From Trueperella abortisuis (lineage in GTDB: Bacteria > Actinomycetota > Actinomycetes > Actinomycetales > Actinomycetaceae), in assembly GCF_030811095.1 (NCBI RefSeq), contig NZ_JAUSQL010000001.1, forward strand, positions 744,001 through 808,000: 64,000 nt of DNA. The letters run 5' to 3'. The stretch's first letter is position 1; each line of letters starts with the position of its first letter. The translations under genes were made by a program, and so were the position numbers. The notes under the pieces were generated by a model that saw only the letters and a program-made list of their open reading frames with translations, searched no databases and had not been told where the DNA came from. Of this stretch, positions 37,337 to 46,700 are shown piece after piece.

Positions 37337-38956
37337 CTACATGCCCTGCTCGCCCTCGACGGAGTCGGCCTGACAGACGAGGCCGTCCTTCGGGCTGGTG
37401 CCGTCGACGAGGTAGTCGGTGACAGCCTTGTCGATGCACGCCGAGCGCCCGGAGAAGGAAGCTCCGTGACCGGCGGAGTCAAGCGTGATGAACGAGGCGT
37501 TGCCGAGCTGTTGTGCCAGCTCCTTGCTGTGTTCGTACGGGGTGGCGTGATCGCCGGTGATGCCGATGACGAGGAGCTTGGTCTTCGTGTCGGCCGCGTT
37601 GAACGACGTGGTGAAGTCGGAGCCCGTGGAGGCCAAGGTCGTGCAGTCGAAATCAAGCAAGTCAGAGAGCACGGCGTCGGTGACCTCCGGGCCGCCAAGG
37701 TATTCGGGCACGCCGACCTTCTTCATATGCTCGATAAGGTCTTCCACATCTTGGGTCTTCGGCGTCGAGGGGCATACCACGAGCTGGCCCGCGGTATCGA
37801 TCGCGGCGCCGCCGTCGGCGACCTTCGCCGCGACCTCGTCGGTGGCCGCCTGGTCGCCGTTCTTCGCCCGGCCGAGGAGGTCAAGCGAGCTAGCTGGATC
37901 GCCGTAGAGGGCGGAGGAGATGAAGTCTCGCATCTCCTTGCCGGTGATGTGCGTGCCGTCGCTAGCCTTGAGCGGTTCCTCGTCCAGCTTCTTGCGAAGG
38001 TCGATGAGCTCACGCTCGGAGGTAAACGGGCACGTGACCGGCGTTCCCTCGACGGTGAGCATCGACGTGCACGACTCGGCAAGGCCGGCCGCCGCCTTCG
38101 CAGAGGCGACGGCTTGATCGTAGTTGTGAATGAGGCTGGACCACTGGGCGGTTTCGGCCGAATCGAGGACCATCCGCCCGGCCTTGTCGGGGAAGATGGA
38201 GGCGTAGGTGGCGCCGAGCATGGTGCCGTAGGAGTATCCGATGTAATCGAGACGATCGCCGCCGGCGAGGACGCGCAGCAGCTCCATGTCACGGGCCACT
38301 TGGGAGGTGCCCATGTAGGCCGAGATCGGATACTTTTTCGCGCACTCGGCTAGCTGCACGGCGTGGATGGTGGAGGTGGAATCGCAGGTAACGGGGGTGG
38401 ACTTGCCAATGCCACGCGGATCGAAGCCCCACAGCGTGTGGTTCTTCAGCACCGAGTCGAAGTTCTTGTCGGTGACCATGACCATAGCGTGCGAAATGCC
38501 GGCGATGCCGGGGCCGCCGGGGTTGGTAAACAGCGGGACGGAGTCCTTCGATCCGCCGTTGTTAAAGCGAGTGACCGCGAGGGTGGCGGTCCGCTCGTCG
38601 GAGGGGTCGGCCCAGTTGAGGGGGACCTGCACGGCGCCACACTCAAACGCGGCGGGATCCTTGCCGGCCTCCTTGATCATGCCTGAAATCTCGTCGTCCA
38701 GACCATCCTCGGCCGTACACGGCCTCCAAGTGATGTCCTGCTTGTAGAACTTCTCGAAGGACTTTTGCTGCCAGGCGGCATCGAGCTGGCGCGAGGTCAC
38801 GTCGGTGGCCGTCTCTCCGGCGCCCGGCGCGGCGGTGGCCCCGCTGGGCGATGGGCTGGCAAGCTCGGGCGTCGAGCACGCGCTAAGCGCACCGACGGCG
38901 AGGGCAGAGGCGGATAGGAAGGTCACAAGCTTGCGCTTAGATCTAGCAAGATTCAT
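37337..38956 (-). CDS. Secreted alpha/beta-hydrolase lipoprotein, tripeptidyl aminopeptidase-like
   Basis: 539 residues. Lipoprotein signal: basic MNLARSKRK, hydrophobic stretch, lipobox ALSAC. A Thr/Ala-rich linker precedes an S33-type hydrolase fold: TNPGGPGIAGI, LWGFDPRGIGKS, nucleophile GYSYGTM, and the C-terminal TAP-like segment with GITGDHATPYEHSKELAQQL and SAGHGASFSGRSACID containing the catalytic His. It resembles the secreted tripeptidyl/prolyl aminopeptidases of Streptomyces (Slp/Tap). The frame is open further upstream, but ATG 38956 has GAGGAG 4 nt before it and starts the signal peptide. Probably trims extracellular peptides for uptake. Confidence 0.88.
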   Translation of the reverse strand: MNLARSKRKLVTFLSASALAVGALSACSTPELASPSPSGATAAPGAGETATDVTSRQLDAAWQQKSFEKFYKQDITWRPCTAEDGLDDEISGMIKEAGKDPAAFECGAVQVPLNWADPSDERTATLAVTRFNNGGSKDSVPLFTNPGGPGIAGISHAMVMVTDKNFDSVLKNHTLWGFDPRGIGKSTPVTCDSTSTIHAVQLAECAKKYPISAYMGTSQVARDMELLRVLAGGDRLDYIGYSYGTMLGATYASIFPDKAGRMVLDSAETAQWSSLIHNYDQAVASAKAAAGLAESCTSMLTVEGTPVTCPFTSERELIDLRKKLDEEPLKASDGTHITGKEMRDFISSALYGDPASSLDLLGRAKNGDQAATDEVAAKVADGGAAIDTAGQLVVCPSTPKTQDVEDLIEHMKKVGVPEYLGGPEVTDAVLSDLLDFDCTTLASTGSDFTTSFNAADTKTKLLVIGITGDHATPYEHSKELAQQLGNASFITLDSAGHGASFSGRSACIDKAVTDYLVDGTSPKDGLVCQADSVEGEQGM

Positions 38957-39525
38957 CTTTCTCCTCATTTTCCAGGTTTCGTCAGGTCTAGGTCTCCTCG
39001 TGGCAGTCGGCGCCACTGGGTGCGCCTCGCCTTCGACGAGGTGGTTTGCTACGGTCTTGTCCGCTCGCGACGACCGAGCGGCGAGGGGCGGCTGGCGAGA
39101 AGGGCGGTCATGGGCGCCAGCGTCGCATCGCCGTGGCGGGAGGCGCGCTCGATGGCATCCGTGCGCGGGGTCGCGTGATCGTCTGCGTTGGCCCTTGGTG
39201 GGGTCACGAGCCTCCCTTTCGTGCAGCGCCGTGTGGTCACTGCGGTCGCTGTAACAAGTCCGTGCTTCCATACTCTGCCCGAGCCGGTGGCGCCCGTGTA
39301 GATCCCAGGGCTGACTTCGGCCGCAGAGGGATGCGCTCGCGGACGGATCGGGGCTGCGCAGGGGACGGGGAAGTGGCCAATGCGTGGCGCGGGCGGCGGG
39401 TGCGGCCTATGCCGTGGGGTGTCGCAACACGCACAAGTTACGGTTTAGTAACAATGATCACGAACACCTCTATTTTTCCGCTTTGTCGCGCCGCTGGCGG
39501 CCAGGATAGACGCCCGACACGCCGC
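38957..39525. other. Intergenic stretch without a recognised gene
   Basis: Between the divergent peptidase and biotin-ligase genes. It has several short overlapping open frames on both strands, all GC3-biased shadows of one another, with no ribosome site and no protein I recognise. The right end (about 39425-39480) is AT-richer and may be promoter DNA for either gene. No tRNA or other RNA gene was seen. Confidence 0.5.
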
Positions 39526-39561
39526 TAACTTACCCTACCGTTCGGTAACTTACGCTAGTCT
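39526..39561 (+). promoter_or_regulatory. Promoter and candidate operator of the birA-acc-fas operon
   Basis: TAACTTAC occurs twice (39526-39533, 39546-39553), 20 bp apart, flanking the palindrome TACCG-TT-CGGTA (39536-39547). A -10-like TAGTCT (39556-39561) lies 6 nt before the ATG, implying a leaderless transcript. The palindrome covers the -35 region, as expected for a TetR-type repressor of fatty-acid synthesis. Confidence 0.55.
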
Positions 39562-39567
39562 GTCCCC

Positions 39568-40371
39568 ATGACTGGCCACGTTGACCACCGACGCAGCGTC
39601 ACGTCCACCCAGGACGTGCTGCGCACCCTCACGCGGGCGCCGCACCTGACGACGATCCGCGCCGACCTCCAGACCCGCGGCCGCGGCCGCCTTGGCCGCA
39701 CGTGGGAGTCGGGTGCAGGACGCTCGCTCATGGCCTCCACGCTTCTGGTTCTTCCCGACACCCCCGCGCTACGCGACTGTGGTGGCTTCCTCACGCTCAT
39801 CGGCGCTCTGTCCGTGCGCGCGGCTCTCGCCACACTCCACGCGCCCGCGCAGGTCAAGTTCCCCAACGACGTCGTCATCGGCGGGCGCAAGATCAGCGGC
39901 GTTCTCGGGGAGTTCTTCGCCGACATGTCCCAGCTGCGGGGCCGGCTGTGCGCTGCGATCGGCGTGGGGGTGAACGTCTACCAGGAGGGCGCGGAGCTCG
40001 TCGAGGACGCAACCTCGCTCGCCGACGCCGGCCTGCTGCCCGACGCCGCCGACCCCGCCGGCCTTATCCTCGACCGCTACCTCGCCGAACTCGAAGCTCG
40101 CGTGTCGGCCTTCGCCGCCGACCCCGCCGCGCCTGCGACCGCTCCCGTCATCGGCGACATCAACGCCCACCTCGCCCAGCGTGGCCAGCGGGTGAGCGTG
40201 GCGGGACGCACCGGCGTCGTGAGCGAAGTCGCCTCGCACGGCGAGCTCGTCCTCACGGACGCCGCGCCGACCCCCGCCGGCGGACCCGCCGGGCGGCCCA
40301 CCTCGCGGGTCTACCCCCACGAGGTGGCCATGTTCATCGAGCACAACTCGCAAAAGAAAGGACCGCAATGA
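39568..40371 (+). CDS. birA: Biotin-[acetyl-CoA carboxylase] ligase
   Basis: 267 residues; catalytic class of biotin protein ligase without the N-terminal DNA-binding domain of E. coli BirA, so it should not be a repressor. Motifs: GRGRLGRTWE (biotinyl-AMP loop) and KFPNDVVIGGRKISGVLGE, where the usual KWPND has Phe in place of Trp. The C-terminal domain is present. Its stop overlaps the next start (ATGA). It attaches biotin to the BCCP domain of the following carboxylase subunit, and BioY at the far end of the cluster imports biotin. Confidence 0.9.
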   Translation: MTGHVDHRRSVTSTQDVLRTLTRAPHLTTIRADLQTRGRGRLGRTWESGAGRSLMASTLLVLPDTPALRDCGGFLTLIGALSVRAALATLHAPAQVKFPNDVVIGGRKISGVLGEFFADMSQLRGRLCAAIGVGVNVYQEGAELVEDATSLADAGLLPDAADPAGLILDRYLAELEARVSAFAADPAAPATAPVIGDINAHLAQRGQRVSVAGRTGVVSEVASHGELVLTDAAPTPAGGPAGRPTSRVYPHEVAMFIEHNSQKKGPQ

Positions 40372-42134
40372 AGATCCTCATCGCCAACCGCTCTGAGATC
40401 GCCCTGCGGGTTATCCGAACGGCCACGGAGCTCGGCATCGACACCGTGGTCGGCTACGCGGACGCCGATGCGGCCACCCCGTTCACTCGCGCGGCCGGCG
40501 AGGCCTACTCGCTCGGCGGCGACACCCTCACCGAGACCTACATGAACGGCGAGAAGCTGATCGACCTTGCGCGTACCACCGGGGCCGACGCCGTCCATCC
40601 CGGCTACGGCTTCCTCTCCGAGAGCCCGGAGTTCGCCGAAGCGGTCGCGGCCGCGGGCCTGACCTGGATCGGCCCGTCGCCGAAGACGCTGCGTGCGCTC
40701 GGGGACAAGATCGACGCGCGCCAGCTGGCCGAGCGGGTGGGTGTCCAGCCAGTGCCCGGAATCTCGCAGCAGATCACGGGCCGAGCTGAAGTTGAGGACT
40801 TCGTGGCCCGCTGGGGTTACCCGATCGTGACGAAGAAGGCCGACGGCGGCGGCGGGCGTGGCATCACCATCATTCGGGAAAACGACGACCTCGACCACTT
40901 CTTCCAAGCTGCCGGTCCCGCCCCGCAGGGCGTCTTCGTTGAAAAGTTCCTCGAAAATGCGCGGCACGTGGAGACCCAGTGCATGCGCGATGCCCGCGGC
41001 AACTTCGCGGTCGTCTCCACGCGCGACTGCTCGGTCCAGCGCCGCAATCAGAAACTCATCGAAGAGGCCCCCGCGCCGGGCCTGACAGCCCAGCAGGAGG
41101 CGACCCTCGAGCGATGGTCGCGCGCCCTGTTCGAGGGTGCCGGCTTCGTCGGCCTCGGCACGTGCGAGTTCCTGGTGGGCGATGAGATCTTCTTCCTCGA
41201 GGTCAATCCGCGCCTGCAGGTGGAGCACACGGTCTCCGAGGAGGTCACCGGGCTTGACCTCGTTGCCGAGCAGATCCGCATCGCCCGCGGCGAGAGCATC
41301 AGCCCGGTCCCGCCGGCGCGTGGCCACTCCTTCGAGTTCCGCATCACGTGCGAGGACCCGGCGCGTGACATGCAGCCCTCGCAGGGCGCCATCACGGGCC
41401 TCACCTGGCCGCTCGGTCACGGCGTGCGGGTCGAAACCGGGGTCGCCCCCGGCGACGTCGTCGCCTCCAGCTTCGATTCGATGCTCGCCAAGATCATCGT
41501 CACGGCACCCACGCGCGAGGCCGCCATCGCCCGCTCCCTGCGCGCGCTCGGTGAATTCCGCTTGGACGGCCTAGCTACGCCCGTCCAGCTCTACCGCGAC
41601 ATCATCACCCACCCCGACTTCGCCGCGCTCGGCTACTCGACGCGGTGGTTCGAGGAATCCTTCCTCCCGGCCTGGAACGCCGAGCGGGAGACCCGCCCGA
41701 TCCACCACGCGGGCTCGGCACACCAACCCGCGCCCGCAGAATCGGCCGCCGAACGGCAGACCTTCACCATCGAGATCGACGGGCGCCAGATGACCCTCAC
41801 CGTCCCCAAGGCCCTGTTCGCCACCGGGACGCCCCAGGCGGTGCGCCCCCAGCCACTGCGCCGGGCCGCCCGCTCCCGCGCGGTCGAACAGAACGGGGAG
41901 GCTGCCAGCGGTGACGTGCGTTCGCCGATCCAGGCGATCGTCGTGCGGGTGGTCACCGAGCCCGGCGCCGTCGTCGCCGAGGGAGACCTGCTGGTGGTGT
42001 TGGAGTCCATGAAGATGGAGAGCTACGTCTACGCGCCGCTGGCGGGCAGGGTCGAGCGGATCGCCGTGCAGGCCGGCTCGAACGTGGCGGCCGGGACCGA
42101 GCTGCTCACCATCGCCCCCGAGAGAAAGGAGTGA
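40368..42134 (+). CDS. accA: Acyl-CoA carboxylase alpha subunit (biotin carboxylase-BCCP fusion)
   Basis: 588 residues. N-terminal biotin carboxylase domain (about 1-445): ANRSEIALRVIRTATE, VHPGYGFLSESPEF, KKADGGGGRGI, LQVEHTVSEE. After a variable linker, the C-terminal BCCP domain carries ESMKMESYVYAP with the Lys to be biotinylated. It makes malonyl-CoA (possibly methylmalonyl-CoA too) with the beta subunit encoded next. It overlaps the biotin-ligase stop by 4 nt. Expected to supply the FAS-I encoded two genes downstream. Confidence 0.95.
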   Translation: MKILIANRSEIALRVIRTATELGIDTVVGYADADAATPFTRAAGEAYSLGGDTLTETYMNGEKLIDLARTTGADAVHPGYGFLSESPEFAEAVAAAGLTWIGPSPKTLRALGDKIDARQLAERVGVQPVPGISQQITGRAEVEDFVARWGYPIVTKKADGGGGRGITIIRENDDLDHFFQAAGPAPQGVFVEKFLENARHVETQCMRDARGNFAVVSTRDCSVQRRNQKLIEEAPAPGLTAQQEATLERWSRALFEGAGFVGLGTCEFLVGDEIFFLEVNPRLQVEHTVSEEVTGLDLVAEQIRIARGESISPVPPARGHSFEFRITCEDPARDMQPSQGAITGLTWPLGHGVRVETGVAPGDVVASSFDSMLAKIIVTAPTREAAIARSLRALGEFRLDGLATPVQLYRDIITHPDFAALGYSTRWFEESFLPAWNAERETRPIHHAGSAHQPAPAESAAERQTFTIEIDGRQMTLTVPKALFATGTPQAVRPQPLRRAARSRAVEQNGEAASGDVRSPIQAIVVRVVTEPGAVVAEGDLLVVLESMKMESYVYAPLAGRVERIAVQAGSNVAAGTELLTIAPERKE

Positions 42135-42136
42135 GA

Positions 42137-43723
42137 ATGTCCCATTTTGTTGACGAATCCCTCACGATTGACACCACCTCGCGTGAGGTCGACCGGGAGG
42201 CCTTCATTGCCTACGCGCAGGCGCTGTCGGCGTGTGCCGAAGAGAAGGCGCTCGAGCGCCAGCATGCCAAGTCCAAGCTCACGGCCCGCGAGCGCATCGC
42301 CGCCCTCCTCGACGAGGGGAGTTTTTCAGAGATCGGTCAGTTCGTGGGCGGAAACGTGGCGCAGGGCTTCACGGGCGCGGCGGTCGTGTGCGGGCTGGGA
42401 ACGATCGGCGGGCGCCGCGTGGCGGTCTACGCCCAAGATTTCTCGGTCCAGGGCGGCACTCTCGGTGAGGCTGAGGGCAACAAGATCATCGCCACGATCG
42501 ACAAGGCGTTGGCCTTGCGCATCCCCGTGATCGGCATCATGGATTCGGGAGGGGCGCGCATCCAGGACGGGGTGGTCGCGCTCGGTCAATACGGGCGCAT
42601 CTTCAAGCGCACGTGCGCCGCCTCAGGCGTCATCCCGCAGATCTCGCTCATCCTGGGCCCGTGCGCCGGGGGAGCGGTTTACTCCCCGGCGCTGACCGAC
42701 TTCATCATCATGACGGCCGACACCTCGCACATGTTCGTCACCGGCCCGGACGTGGTGCGGGCGACGACGGGCGAGGACGTGTCTTTTGCCGACCTCGGCG
42801 GGGCACAGGTGCACAACTTCCAGTCCGGCGTGGCCCACTACCTGGCCGAGGACGAGGAGGACGCGCTCGACTACACTCGCACCCTGCTCACCTACCTGCC
42901 CGCCAATTGCGAGGACCAGGTCCCCTCCTACGACTACGATCCCGCCCTCGCTCCTGCCCCGCCCGTGGACCTTTCGGCTCTCGTGCCGGAGTCGACGAAG
43001 GTGCCCTACGACGTCGTGGAGGTGATCGAAGCGATCGTCGACTACGGCGAGTTCGTGCAGATCCAGGAGTTTTTCGCCCGCAACATTGTGGTCGGTTTCG
43101 CCTGCATCGAGGGCCAATCCGTGGGGATCGTAGCCAACCAGCCGCTCCACGACGCCGGCACTCTCGACGTGGACGCCTCGGAGAAGGCGGCCCGCTTCGT
43201 GCAGTTTTGCGACGCGTTCAAGATCCCCGTGGTCACGCTCGTGGACGTGCCCGGCTATCGGCCCGGAACCGAGCAGGAGCAGGCGGGCATCATCCGCCGC
43301 GGCGCGAAGCTCATCTGGTCCTACGCCACGGCCTCGGTGCCGCTGGTGACGGTGATCCTGCGCAAGGCCTACGGAGGGGCCTACATCGTGATGGGATCGA
43401 AGTCGCTCGGCGGGGACCTCGTCTACGCCTGGCCCGGCGCCGAGATTGCGGTGCTCGGGGCCGACGGCGCGGTGTCGATTGTCCACCGCCGCGAGCTCAG
43501 GGCCGCCGAGGCGGAGGGCCGCGGCGCCGAGGTGTTCGCCGAGCTGTCCGCCCAGTACACCCGCGACAACGTCAACCCCTACCTCTCTGTGGCCCGCGGC
43601 GAGCTCGACGGCATCATCGCCCCGAGCCGTACCCGCGCCACCATCGCGTCCTCGCTCGAGGCTCTCCAGTCCAAGACCACCATCCACACGGGCCCCGCCC
43701 GTCACGGCAATATGCCGATGTAG
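42137..43723 (+). CDS. accB: Acyl-CoA carboxylase beta (carboxyltransferase) subunit
   Basis: 528 residues, the AccD/PccB-type carboxyltransferase. N-terminal crotonase-like halves contain KSKLTARERIAALLD, GGTLGEAEGNKI, IMDSGGARIQDGVVALG, LILGPCAGGAVYSPALTDF, VDVPGYRPGTEQEQ and KAYGGAYIVMGSKSLGGDL. Residues that distinguish acetyl- from propionyl-specific forms cannot be judged by eye. ATG 42137 with AAGGAG 5 nt upstream is preferred over GTG 42131. Lies 2 nt after the alpha subunit and 12 nt before the FAS gene. Confidence 0.95.
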   Translation: MSHFVDESLTIDTTSREVDREAFIAYAQALSACAEEKALERQHAKSKLTARERIAALLDEGSFSEIGQFVGGNVAQGFTGAAVVCGLGTIGGRRVAVYAQDFSVQGGTLGEAEGNKIIATIDKALALRIPVIGIMDSGGARIQDGVVALGQYGRIFKRTCAASGVIPQISLILGPCAGGAVYSPALTDFIIMTADTSHMFVTGPDVVRATTGEDVSFADLGGAQVHNFQSGVAHYLAEDEEDALDYTRTLLTYLPANCEDQVPSYDYDPALAPAPPVDLSALVPESTKVPYDVVEVIEAIVDYGEFVQIQEFFARNIVVGFACIEGQSVGIVANQPLHDAGTLDVDASEKAARFVQFCDAFKIPVVTLVDVPGYRPGTEQEQAGIIRRGAKLIWSYATASVPLVTVILRKAYGGAYIVMGSKSLGGDLVYAWPGAEIAVLGADGAVSIVHRRELRAAEAEGRGAEVFAELSAQYTRDNVNPYLSVARGELDGIIAPSRTRATIASSLEALQSKTTIHTGPARHGNMPM

Positions 43724-43735
43724 CCCAGGAGAAAC

Positions 43736-46700
43736 ATGTACAAGCTTCATACCCCCTACGTCCTCCAGTTCGCCGGCCAGGCCACCCCGTGGCGCGCGGC
43801 CCTGATCGAGGTGGCCGAAGACCCGGCGATCCATGACGCCCTCGAGGACCTTCAGGCCCGCGCCGAGGAGCTGCTTTCCCCGGTGCTGCCCGAGCTGACC
43901 CGCATCTGCGCCGGCCCGCTCGACCTGCTGTCGACCACCTCGCACGAGGCCTTCGCCTCCGTGCCCGGCATCCTGCTCGCCCAGTACGGCTCCTATCTCG
44001 ATCTTTCCCCTGACGCGCAGCCGCAGGCGGTGGTCGGCCACTCGCAGGGCGTGCTCGCCGTCCGGATGCTCGCCTCCGAGCACAAGGCCCACGTGCTCGC
44101 CCTCGCCCGGCTCATCGGCGCCGCAGCCACTCAGGTCACCCGTGCCGAGGGCGGGGCCCGCTTCGGCGAGCTGACCCCGATGCTGGCCGTTCGCGACGTG
44201 CCCGAGCCGGTGCTGGCCGAGCTCGCCTCGCGTCACGGTGCCCAGATCGCCATCCGCAACACGGCCAACTCCTTCACCCTCTCCGGCATGCCCGCAGACC
44301 TCGATGCTGTGCGCCGGGATCTGGCGGCGCTCGCCGAGGCCGAGGCCAAGGCCCGAGCGGAGAAGACAATCGGCGGCGCTGCTCTCAACCCGATCACGGA
44401 GTTCCTCGACGTGTCGGCACCGTTCCACTCCGACCTGCTTGCGCCCGCGCTCGAGCAGGTGCTCGCCTGGGTGCGCGCCTGCGGTTGGGCCGACGACGCC
44501 GAGGGCCCGGTTCGCGCCGAGGGCCAGGGCGGCGACGGCCAGGGCGGGGATCACCCCATCCACATGGCTGACGTGGAGCGCCTCGCCGCCGCCGTCCTGA
44601 CCGATCGCCTCGACTGGGATCAGGTCTTCGGCGAAGCGACGATGGGCGCCGACTGGGTGGTTGACCTCGGGCCGGGTAGGAGCCTTGCGCGGATCACTCG
44701 GGACAACGTGCGCGGGCGGGGCATCGGCGTCGTGAACGCCGGTTCGGCCGAGGCGCGCGACGCGCTCGCCACGAAGGATGCTTGGGTCCCGGGCGAGGAC
44801 TGGTCCGACTTCGCCCCGCGGCTCGTCACCATCGACGACGGGCGGGTGGTGGTCGACACCCGTTTCACGCGCCTGACCGGACGGGCTCCCGTACTCCTCG
44901 CGGGTATGACGCCCACCACCGTCGAGCCGGAGATCGTGGCCGCAGCCGCGAACGCCGGCTACTGGGTTGAGATGGCCGGAGGCGGGCAGGTCACCGAGCA
45001 GGTGTTCGAGAAAAACCTCGCCGGGCTTGTAGCCGGGCTTGAGCCGGGCCGCACTGCCCAGTTCAACGCCATGTTCATGGACCGCTACCTGTGGAACCTG
45101 CAGTTTGGAACCCAACACATCGTCTCCCGCCACCGCCAGAGCGGCGCCCCGCTCGACGGCGTCGTCATCTCGGCAGGCATCCCCGAGACTGAGGAGGGCG
45201 TGGAGCTCGTGGAGCGCCTGCGGGCGGAGGGCTTCACCTACGTTGCCTTCAAGCCCGGAACGATCGGGCAAATCCGTCAGGTGCTCAAGATCGCGCGTGC
45301 AACTACGGCTCCGGTCCTCATCATGGTCGAGGATGGGCACGCCGGCGGCCACCACTCGTGGGAGGACCTCGACCAGTTGCTGCTCGCCACCTATGCCGAG
45401 ATCCGAGCCCAGGACAACACGGTGCTCATCGTCGGCGGCGGCCTAGGCGTACCCGAACGTGCCGCCGCCTTCCTCACGGGCACGTGGGCACTCGAGCACG
45501 GCTCGGTGCCGATGCCCGTCGATGCGATCATGATCGGCACCGCCGCCATGACGGCGCGCGAGGCCAAGACCAACGACGACGTCAAGCAGCTCCTCGTCGA
45601 CACCCCCGGCGTTCCCGTGGAGCGTAACGCCGGCTGGGTTGGGCAAGGCGCCGTCGACGGTGGGGTCACTTCCGGCCTGTCGCACCTGTTGGCTGACATG
45701 TACGAGATCGAGAACTCGGCCTCGCGGGCCGCCCGGCTGATCGTCGAGGTTGCCTCCGACCCCGAGGCCCTGGTGGAGCGGCGCGAGGAGATCATTGCGG
45801 CGATCGACGCCACCGCCAAGCCCTACTTCGGTGACCTGGAAGACATGACGTACGCCAAGGTCCTGCGCCGCTTCGCGCAGCTCACCTACCCGTTTGCCGA
45901 CCCGTCGTGGGCCCAGCGCTTCTTCGAGCTGGCCCAGCGCGTGGAGGCCCGCCTCTCGCCGATGGATTCGGGAGAGCTGATCTCGATGTTCGACGGCGTG
46001 GATGACGTCGCCGATCCATTTGCGGCGATCGAGAAGATCGTGGCCGCCTACCCCGATGCGGAGCGCGTGGAGGTGACCACCTTCGACGCGGCCTGGTTTG
46101 TAGAGCTGTGCCGCAAGTACCCCAAGCCGGTGCCCTTCGTGCCGATCATCGACGCTGACCTGCTGCGTTCGTGGGGTACGGACGGCCTGTGGCAGTCCCA
46201 GGACCCGCGCTACACCGCCGACCAGGTGCGCATCATCCCGGGCCCGGTGTCGGTGGCGGGCATCACCACCGTGGACGAGCCAGTGGCCACCATCCTGGCC
46301 CGCTACGAGGACGCCGCGATCGACGCGCTTGGCGGGCAAGCGGACGAGCGGCGCTTCTCCCGAGCGTTCGCCACGGTGACGGACTACCTGCGTGGGGCAG
46401 AGAACATCTCCTGGCACGGCCACGTCATCACCAACCCTGCCCGCGTGGTCGACGACTACGACATCCTGCCCACCGACCGTGGCTACGACATGGTCATTCA
46501 CCTCGACACGCTGTGGGACGGCACGGAGGCGAGCCAGCACGCGGTGCGCGAGCTGCGCCTGCCCTTGCGCATCCCGGCCGGTGCCTCCACCGGCGCGATC
46601 CCGCTGGTTGACGACGAGGATCTGCCTGCGGCCATGTTTGCCCTGCTCGCGGCTACGGCCGGGGTGGGGGCGGACAACGTGCTCGGCGACCACATCGGCG

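Noticed and set aside
38957..39525. Small genes in the intergenic stretch left of birA
   Set aside because: Open frames on both strands overlap each other, lack ribosome sites and look like composition shadows.
39702..40367. Possible long N-terminal extension of the carboxylase alpha subunit
   Set aside because: It runs through the biotin-ligase gene in another frame and is Arg-rich nonsense; the normal biotin-carboxylase start is ATG 40368.
42623..45355. Very long minus-strand open frame (910 codons) over accB and fas
   Set aside because: High-GC codon bias in the real plus-strand genes keeps the opposite frame open. The translation is His/Arg/Gly-rich, lacks domains, and the plus-strand genes are unmistakable.
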